Of a stretch of DNA of 6,426 nt, positions 1 through 4,614 are shown in pieces. The DNA is from DATGEP01 sp035310125. Its GTDB lineage: Bacteria > Chloroflexota > Ktedonobacteria > Ktedonobacterales > JADMIN01. The stretch lies in contig DATGEP010000111.1 of the NCBI GenBank assembly GCA_035310125.1, forward strand, positions 1 to 6,426. Direction: 5' to 3'. The position numbers and the translations under genes were made by a program. The stretch's first letter is position 1, and every line of letters begins with the position of its first letter. The notes under the pieces are model-generated. The model had not been told where the DNA came from. It was given only the letters and a program-made list of their open reading frames with translations, and did no database searches.

Positions 1-279
1 TTCAAGCAAGGGATGCTCTGCCAAATCTACACGCAATCAGATACGACTATCGGCAGGGTACGCGCGGTAACTGTTCACCCGCTATCTTGGCATGAATGGA
101 ATATCGCTACGAGCGCGGCGACATATCAAGTCTCCTATGGCTTGCCTTCGGATAGACCGCGCACGGCGCCAGGGATACAAACTCCTGTTCCGCAAGCGAC
201 AGTTACCGCCGATCAGCAGGTGGTAGTGGCGATCCTTGCCATCTTCACCCCGATTCCCGCCACGCCGCCCAAGTGTTAG
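1..279 (+). CDS. Possible 3' end of an unrecognised gene entering from the left edge
   Basis: A frame is open from the first base of the window to a TAG at 277-279 and would give the last 92 residues of a protein. I do not recognise it. The tail reads as alternating polar and hydrophobic stretches (for example TATYQVSYGL-like composition around residues 40-50), followed by a Pro/Thr/Val/Ala-rich end with a short hydrophobic run (VVVAILAIF) and the terminal residues PPKC. This could suit a secreted or cell-surface protein, but that is inference only. Third-position GC is lower than in the other genes of the window, which argues against it. In its favour, its stop sits just before a strong hairpin that separates it from the converging dtxR-type gene. 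The alternative is non-coding sequence with a chance open frame. An internal ATG at 13 exists but has no convincing ribosome binding site. Confidence 0.25.
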   Translation, partial: FKQGMLCQIYTQSDTTIGRVRAVTVHPLSWHEWNIATSAATYQVSYGLPSDRPRTAPGIQTPVPQATVTADQQVVVAILAIFTPIPATPPKC

Positions 280-309
280 CCCAATTCGCTCTACAACATG
301 CAGGGTGTT

Positions 310-343
310 CCCCTTCTCTCCATTTTGGAGAGGAGGCAAGGGG
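310..343. terminator. GC-rich hairpin between convergent genes; terminator-like or a dispersed palindromic repeat
   Basis: CCCCTTCTCTCCA (310-322) pairs with TGGAGAG (326-332) and AAGGGG (338-343), leaving a TTT loop and a five-base bulge, so 13 base pairs in all. It lies 11 bases beyond the stop of the minus-strand regulator and 31 bases beyond the possible plus-strand stop at 279. That position suits a bidirectional terminator. No clean T-run follows on either strand, so it is not a textbook intrinsic terminator. The CTCTCC/GGAGAG core resembles short palindromic repeats scattered between genes in many Chloroflexota and cyanobacteria. Copy number in the genome would decide between the two readings. 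Confidence 0.45.
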
Positions 344-353
344 TGGGATTTCT

Positions 354-1043
354 CTACCCGCCGCATGGCACCACCCAGAGCGCGTGCGCCGCGTGCGGAG
401 ACAGACGCACGCGCTCACTACCCACGGCAAGCTCCACCGAACCATCATATGTTTCGCCGGAAGCCTTGATGAGCGACAGCCGCGTGCCTGGCGTCAGCCC
501 GCGATCATGGAGGTAGCGGATCAGCTCCTCCTCGTCCTCCACCACCTCGGAGACACAGAGAATGGTGACCTCGCGCCCTGGCTCCGCCTGCGGCAACCGG
601 AACGCCCCCGAATCCGTCAGATACCCGCGCGCATTTGGCACGTAGCCGGGAATTGGGTTGCCGTGCGGGCAGGTCGTGGGATGCCCAAGCGCCGCCACGA
701 CGCGCTCTTCCACCGTTCCAGAGATGCGGTGCTCCAACCGGCAGGCTTCTTCGTGAACCTCATGCCAGGGCATGCCAAGCATATCCACCAGAAAGCGCTC
801 CGTCAGTCGGTGGCGCCGCAGCACCGACTCCGCCAGATCCACTCCGCGCGGCGTCAGCGTAACCTGACGTTTGCCATCCATGTCTACCAGCCCATCGCGC
901 ATCATCCGCTTCAGCGTCTCCGTCACCGTTGGCGGAGCGACACGGAACTTCTCCGCGAGCCGGGCGCCAATCACCACGTCGCCCTCCATCGCCATGTTAT
1001 AGATCGTTTCGCAAAACGACTCGACCACTTCAGACGCTTCCAC
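354..1043 (-). CDS. DtxR/IdeR-family metal-dependent transcriptional repressor with FeoA-like C-terminal domain
   Basis: This 229-residue protein has the full three-domain plan of iron-type DtxR regulators. A winged helix-turn-helix comes first (about 1-70, recognition segment APPTVTETLKRM at 36-47). A dimerisation and metal-binding domain follows (about 71-145), and an SH3/FeoA-like domain ends it (about 153-227). Metal ligands match Corynebacterium DtxR with a constant offset of one: H78, E82 and H97 for the ancillary site, and C101, E104 and H105 for the primary site. The signature GNPIPG is at 128-133. Cys101 points to the iron-type branch rather than MntR. The residue equivalent to DtxR Met10 is Ser9, which is unusual. 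The start is a GTG preceded, on the minus strand, by GGAGG with a 9-base spacer (complement 1053-1057). It likely represses iron or manganese uptake and storage genes elsewhere, possibly also itself. It is divergent from gabT and has no evident link to it. Confidence 0.95.
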   Translation of the reverse strand: MEASEVVESFCETIYNMAMEGDVVIGARLAEKFRVAPPTVTETLKRMMRDGLVDMDGKRQVTLTPRGVDLAESVLRRHRLTERFLVDMLGMPWHEVHEEACRLEHRISGTVEERVVAALGHPTTCPHGNPIPGYVPNARGYLTDSGAFRLPQAEPGREVTILCVSEVVEDEEELIRYLHDRGLTPGTRLSLIKASGETYDGSVELAVGSERVRLSPHAAHALWVVPCGG

Positions 1044-1082
1044 TCTTCCGGCCCTCCGTCAGAAATCTCTCCTACCTGCTCC

Positions 1083-1109
1083 ATTATCGCATCTCACCAT
1101 TGCCGTGAG
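1083..1109 (-). promoter_or_regulatory. Candidate promoter -10 and overlapping dyad for the DtxR-type gene
   Basis: On the minus strand a GATAAT (complement of 1083-1088) lies about 40 bases before the GTG start and is a good -10 match. No clear -35 hexamer is seen at 16-18 bases. Immediately upstream is the dyad CTCAC-N7-GTGAG (1093-1109), which falls in the -10/-35 spacer, where a repressor could act. It does not resemble the known DtxR/IdeR box (TTAGGTTAG-type), so autoregulation is only a guess. Confidence 0.3.
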
Positions 1110-1144
1110 TCGGATTCCGCGTTTTCGACACTCTGGCCAAAAGA

Positions 1145-1169
1145 ACTGGAACAGCATTAGTCATCCAGT
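1145..1169. promoter_or_regulatory. Inverted repeat upstream of gabT, possible regulator site
   Basis: ACTGGA (1145-1150) and TCCAGT (1164-1169) form a perfect 6-bp inverted repeat with a 13-base spacer. It sits about 76-101 bases before the gabT start. If the weak promoter proposed at 1173-1202 is real, the dyad centre is near -52, a usual position for an activator. Its inner half sites TGGA/TCCA recur with a 12-base spacer before the dehydrogenase gene (4507-4534). The regulator is unknown; the PucR-family protein encoded in the window is a candidate. Confidence 0.25.
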
Positions 1170-1172
1170 CCG

Positions 1173-1202
1173 TTTACGCCCGGCATCCGAACGCGGTACA
1201 GT
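1173..1202 (+). promoter_or_regulatory. Weak candidate promoter for gabT
   Basis: TTTACG (1173-1178) and TACAGT (1197-1202) are separated by 18 bases, each matching the sigma-70 hexamer consensus at four of six positions. Transcription would begin near 1209, leaving a leader of about 37 bases that contains the ribosome binding site AGGGAGGAG (1227-1235). The match is weak and could be chance. Confidence 0.2.
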
Positions 1203-1245
1203 GCCATCGAATGCAGGCCACCCCGTAGGGAGGAGCGGTACTTCA

Positions 1246-2703
1246 ATGTCGAGCAGTCTCGATACAACAGCCACAGCGGCACAGCAGTCCAGTAACACGG
1301 CTGCGGTTCACGAGAGTGGCACGACGGACACGCCTAACACCATGAACGGACAAGCGACGCCGCACGCTGGCCCAGAGTCCCAGTCGCGCGCGCTACAAGA
1401 AGACCGCGAGCGCTATCTGCCGCGCGGTGTCTTCACATACCATTCCGTCTACCCGGCGTCCGGCTCCGGCGCCCGCATCACCGATGTGGATGGCACCAGT
1501 TATCTCGATTTCGCGGGTGGCATCGGCACGATGAACGTTGGACACAGCCACCCTGCCGTCGTGGCGGCGATTCACGAACAGGTGAATCTCTACACCCACA
1601 CCTGCGCGCACGTGCTGATGCCACCGCCATACATCGAGCTTGCTCGGAGGCTCGCCCAGATCACGCCCGGCTCCTATCCCAAGAAGACGCTGCTCGTCAA
1701 CAGTGGCTCCGAGGCCGTGGAGAATGCGATCAAGATCGCCCGCGCCGCGACGCAGCGCCCTGCCGTGATCGCGTTCGAGAACAGCTTTCATGGCCGGACA
1801 AATCTCGCGCTGGCCCTGACCGGCAAGGTTCAACCATACCGCCAGCGCTTCGGCCCGTTCGCACAGGACATTCACCACATCCCGTACCCATACTGCTACC
1901 GCTGTGAGCAGCATAGCGATGACGGGAGCTGCCACGAATGGCGGACGGCGCTTGAGCGCGCGTTTCTTACGCGTGTGGCCCCCGAACAGGTCGCGGCGAT
2001 ACTTGTCGAGCCGGTCCAGGGCGAGGGCGGCTTCGTCGTACCCCCACCAAGCTTTCTCCCTGAGTTGCGTGAGATCTGCACCCAATATGGCATCCTGCTG
2101 ATTGCCGACGAGGTTCAGACCGGCTTCGGGCGCACTGGGCGCATGTTCGCCGTCGAGCACAGCGGCATCGAGCCGGATCTCATGCTACTGGCAAAATCGC
2201 TCGCGGCCGGTTTGCCGCTGGCCGCTGTCGTTGGCCGCGCCGAGATCATGGATGCGCCTGAGCCAGGTGGCCTCGGTGGCACCTATGGCGGCAATCCCGT
2301 CGCGTGCGCCGCCGCGCTCGCCGTCCTCGACATCTTCGCGCGCGAGGGACTGGTGGAGCGCGCGCAACACCTGGGCGAGATGTCGCTGGACCGCATGCGT
2401 GCCTGGCAGGAGCAATTCCCGCTGGTTGGCGATGTACGCGGCCTCGGAGCAATGGTCGCCATCGAGTTTGTTGAGGATCGCGCGACCAAAGCGCCCGCTG
2501 TCAATGCCGCCGCTGCCGTTATGGCCGAGGCGCGCGGTCGTGGCCTGCTCGTCATCAAAGCCGGCCTCTATAACAACGTCATCCGCCTGTTGATGCCGCT
2601 CGTGACAACGGATGAGGAGATGGCACACGGCCTCGACATCCTCGAAGCCTCACTGGCAGCCGTAAGCGCCGCACCAGCCTCTGCGCTCGCTGGGAGCCAC
2701 TAG
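1246..2703 (+). CDS. gabT: 4-aminobutyrate aminotransferase (class III, PLP-dependent)
   Basis: This 485-residue enzyme should transfer the amino group of GABA to 2-oxoglutarate, giving succinic semialdehyde and glutamate in the cytoplasm. Key residues are present: GSE for cofactor phosphate (154-156), HGRT with substrate-binding R184, EPVQGEGG with E255 and E260, D288 in IADEVQTGFGRTG, and the Schiff-base lysine K317 in AKS. The stretch IMDAPEPGGLGGTYGGNP is characteristic of GabT and separates it from ornithine or acetylornithine aminotransferases. The ATG at 1246 is chosen because AGGGAGGAG (1227-1235) lies 10 bases before it. The frame is open further upstream to a GTG at 1105, and a later ATG at 1342 lacks a good site. 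This start leaves a roughly 45-residue Ser/Thr/Ala/Gln-rich tail before the conserved fold. A Cys-rich loop (C217, C220, C229, H230) is also notable. Related omega-amino acid or putrescine substrates are possible alternatives. Confidence 0.92.
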   Translation: MSSSLDTTATAAQQSSNTAAVHESGTTDTPNTMNGQATPHAGPESQSRALQEDRERYLPRGVFTYHSVYPASGSGARITDVDGTSYLDFAGGIGTMNVGHSHPAVVAAIHEQVNLYTHTCAHVLMPPPYIELARRLAQITPGSYPKKTLLVNSGSEAVENAIKIARAATQRPAVIAFENSFHGRTNLALALTGKVQPYRQRFGPFAQDIHHIPYPYCYRCEQHSDDGSCHEWRTALERAFLTRVAPEQVAAILVEPVQGEGGFVVPPPSFLPELREICTQYGILLIADEVQTGFGRTGRMFAVEHSGIEPDLMLLAKSLAAGLPLAAVVGRAEIMDAPEPGGLGGTYGGNPVACAAALAVLDIFAREGLVERAQHLGEMSLDRMRAWQEQFPLVGDVRGLGAMVAIEFVEDRATKAPAVNAAAAVMAEARGRGLLVIKAGLYNNVIRLLMPLVTTDEEMAHGLDILEASLAAVSAAPASALAGSH

Positions 2704-2818
2704 CTCTTGCGCCTCATCCGGCGGCATGATACCCTGATTCATAGCCTGCGCATTCCGTGCCACACCGGCGTGGCCGGATGCGCATCACCTGGTTACCCTT
2801 TCTGGTCAGGACGGTTTC
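2704..2818. promoter_or_regulatory. gabT-pucR intergenic region with inverted repeats
   Basis: This 115-base gap has no convincing sigma-70 promoter and no intrinsic terminator, so read-through from gabT is possible. It does contain symmetric sequence. CATCCGGC (2715-2722) is the exact reverse complement of GCCGGATG (2773-2780). GCCAC-ACCGGC-GTGGC (2759-2774) is a 16-base near-perfect palindrome with one mismatched pair. TGCGCA occurs at 2747-2752 and again at 2779-2784, a 32-base interval close to three helical turns. These could be binding sites for autoregulation of the PucR-type gene. AGGA at 2808-2811 is its likely ribosome binding site, 7 bases before the ATG. Confidence 0.3.
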
Positions 2819-4462
2819 ATGCTGACGGTAGGCCAGCTTCTCGATCTGCCTCCAATGCGGGAAGGACGCCTCGTGGCTGGCGCAGGCGGCGTCGGCCGCG
2901 AAGTGCGTTGGGCGGCGGTCGTGGAGATTCCACACGCTAGTGAATGGGTGCGGACCGGAGAGCTGCTGCTGACGACGTTCTACACCCTCCGCGACGATCC
3001 ACAGGCGCAGCTCGCGCTCTGTGAGCAGCTTGCCGACAAGCATCTTGCCGGGCTGATCGTCGCCACCGGGAAGTACGTTGACCACGTTCCAGATGACATG
3101 CTGGCAGCGGCTGATCGCGCTGGCTTCCCCATTATCGAGCTTCCCTGGCACATCCCCTTCGAGGATGTCGTCCATGTCGTCTCCGAGCATAGCATCAACG
3201 AGCAATATCAGCTCGTCAAACAATCGCTCGCCATCCACCGCTCGCTCACGCGCGTCGTGCTCAACGGCGGCTCACTCGAAGACGTCGCCCGCGAGCTTTG
3301 CGCCCTGCTACGCCGTCCGGTGGAGATAGACGATATCTCATTCGCCGTGCTGGCGGAAGCCTCCAGTCCCGGCGAGATTGACGAGAGCCGGCGCGCCGCC
3401 ATTCGGGAGGGACGCAGCTCGCCGCGCCTCCTCGAATATATCCGCAAGTCCGGTATCCTCAATCGCGTGCGCACGAAACTGGCGACCGAGCGCATAGACG
3501 TCACCGAGGAGACACGGGCGCTCGGTATGACGATGGCCCGCATCCTCGCTCCGATTGTGGTCGCCCGCAAAATCTATGGCTACGTCTGGATCATCGCCGG
3601 CGAGCGCGACCTGGAACCGCTCGACTTCCATGCCATCGAGCACGCCGCGACGGTGGCCGCGCTGATCCTTTTCCGCAATCAGACGGTGCATCAGGGCGAA
3701 GAGCGCATCGAGCGCAGCCTGTTGGGTCGCCTGCTCTCCGAGGATGTCCGTTCAGACAATGCGCTGCGAGAGCAGATGGCACACTTCCACCTGCGAGTCG
3801 AGGCGCCCCATGCCGTGATCATCGTGGACCCTGCCGGCAATGATCCGCGCTCCGTGGAGCTGACCGCCCGCAACGCGGCGCGGCTGGATGGGCTGACGCT
3901 GGCCGTCAGCGAACGCGCGGGCCGGGTGGTGGTGCTCCTTGAATGTGGACGCCGCGAGCAGGTGGAGCGATTCTGCCAACAGTTTCTCTTGGCGGCGGCG
4001 CCCCTGGATGCGCCCTTGCGCATGGGCGTCAGCGCGCTCCAACAGTCGCCCGCCGGGCTACGCATGGAGTACGAGCACGCGCTAGAGGCGCTGGCGCTAC
4101 TGCCCGCCCTGGGTGAGAACCGGCAGGTGGCCCACTTCGACGAGCTTGGCCTGCTCCACTGGCTTCACGCGCTCCCCGCCGACATGGTGGCGGAAAACGC
4201 CTTCGCCCAACAGTTGCGACGGCTGAGTGAGCACGACCGCACCCACGACGGCCAGCTTATGCAAACGCTGGACGTATTTCTGGAGTGCGAAGGCAACGGC
4301 GTGCGTGCCTCGCAGCGCCTCTACATTCACCGGCATACCTTGAAGTATCGTTTGCAGCGTATCCAGGAAATTTGCGGCGTGGATCTCAATGATCCCCTCT
4401 GCAAGCTCAACCTTCGTACCGCCCTTTTACTCAACCGCGTACGCGCCACCTACGGCGGCTGA
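2819..4462 (+). CDS. PucR/CdaR-family transcriptional regulator
   Basis: This 547-residue protein has the standard PucR architecture. The N-terminal PucR sensor domain (about 1-125) opens with LTVGQLLDL and includes the conserved VRWAAVVEIPHASEWVRTGE-type segment followed by ELLLTT, and later GFPIIELP. A middle GAF-like region (about 135-295) carries the LDFHAIEHAA helix, and a CdaR-type degenerate GGDEF-like domain follows (about 305-420). A C-terminal helix-turn-helix (about 480-545) carries the hallmark IHRHTLKYRL (503-512). The start at 2819 gives the usual family N-terminus and has AGGA 7 bases upstream. PucR proteins often activate nearby catabolic genes. Lying between gabT and a gamma-aminobutyraldehyde dehydrogenase gene, it is likely to respond to GABA, a polyamine or a pathway intermediate. 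The precedent is PucR-type GabR of Corynebacterium glutamicum, which activates gabTDP. The effector and target sites here are inferred, and purine catabolism is not supported by the neighbours. Confidence 0.94.
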   Translation: MLTVGQLLDLPPMREGRLVAGAGGVGREVRWAAVVEIPHASEWVRTGELLLTTFYTLRDDPQAQLALCEQLADKHLAGLIVATGKYVDHVPDDMLAAADRAGFPIIELPWHIPFEDVVHVVSEHSINEQYQLVKQSLAIHRSLTRVVLNGGSLEDVARELCALLRRPVEIDDISFAVLAEASSPGEIDESRRAAIREGRSSPRLLEYIRKSGILNRVRTKLATERIDVTEETRALGMTMARILAPIVVARKIYGYVWIIAGERDLEPLDFHAIEHAATVAALILFRNQTVHQGEERIERSLLGRLLSEDVRSDNALREQMAHFHLRVEAPHAVIIVDPAGNDPRSVELTARNAARLDGLTLAVSERAGRVVVLLECGRREQVERFCQQFLLAAAPLDAPLRMGVSALQQSPAGLRMEYEHALEALALLPALGENRQVAHFDELGLLHWLHALPADMVAENAFAQQLRRLSEHDRTHDGQLMQTLDVFLECEGNGVRASQRLYIHRHTLKYRLQRIQEICGVDLNDPLCKLNLRTALLLNRVRATYGG

Positions 4463-4471
4463 TCGAAATTC

Positions 4472-4482
4472 GCCACGGTGGC
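4472..4482. repeat. Short perfect palindrome after the pucR-type gene
   Basis: GCCAC-G-GTGGC is an 11-base perfect palindrome 10 bases beyond the pucR-type stop. It overlaps a TGGCCA (4479-4484) that recurs at 4493-4498. No T-run follows, so it is not a typical terminator. It may be part of the control region of the next gene, or simply chance in GC-rich DNA. Confidence 0.2.
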
Positions 4483-4506
4483 CAATGGAAACTGGCCAGC
4501 GGGTGT

Positions 4507-4534
4507 CGGGTGGACCCTTGAGACAATCCACCCG
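4507..4534. promoter_or_regulatory. Perfect 8-bp inverted repeat (operator candidate) over the dehydrogenase -35 box
   Basis: CGGGTGGA (4507-4514) and TCCACCCG (4527-4534) form a perfect inverted repeat around a 12-base spacer. The spacer contains the TTGAGA proposed as the -35 box of the next gene, so a bound protein would compete with RNA polymerase. This is the strongest operator-like structure in the window. As RNA it could also fold into a hairpin, but it lies upstream of the predicted transcription start, so a DNA role is more likely. The PucR-type regulator is the natural candidate to bind it; this is not shown by the sequence. Confidence 0.5.
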
Positions 4535-4547
4535 CAGCCCGTATACT
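4518..4547 (+). promoter_or_regulatory. Sigma-70-type promoter for the aminobutyraldehyde dehydrogenase gene
   Basis: TTGAGA (4518-4523) and TATACT (4542-4547) each match the consensus at five of six positions with an 18-base spacer. This is the best promoter match in the window. Transcription would start near 4554, giving a leader of about 60 bases. The leader contains a small hairpin (CCACA 4565-4569 with TGTGG 4575-4579) and the ribosome binding site AGGAG (4603-4607). It implies the dehydrogenase can be expressed independently of the upstream regulator gene. Confidence 0.6.
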
Positions 4548-4614
4548 GGCCGCATTCGCGCCCCCCACAAACGGTGTGGCGCCGGCTTATCCCTGCTGGA
4601 ATAGGAGCACCCAG

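Noticed and set aside
273..1160. A 295-codon plus-strand open frame across the DtxR-type gene
   Set aside because: It lies antisense to a gene with every DtxR family motif. Its translation is rich in Arg, His and Pro with no recognisable domain, as expected for a shadow frame in GC-rich coding DNA.
1044..1245. Iron box (DtxR/IdeR consensus) in the divergent intergenic region
   Set aside because: I searched for TTAGGTTAG-type palindromes and found none. Only unrelated short dyads (CTCAC-N7-GTGAG, CGGATTCCG, ACTGGA-N13-TCCAGT) are present.
1105..1245. Upstream GTG start at 1105 for gabT
   Set aside because: The frame is open, but it would add 47 residues with no similarity to the family and no ribosome binding site, whereas the ATG at 1246 has an excellent one.
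1393..2160. A 255-codon minus-strand open frame within gabT
   Set aside because: It is antisense to conserved GabT sequence, shows no family motif, and has no separate promoter or binding site that I can see.
4576..4614. Upstream GTG start at 4576 for the dehydrogenase
   Set aside because: No ribosome binding site precedes it, and the added residues overlap the leader and AGGAG of the better ATG at 4615.
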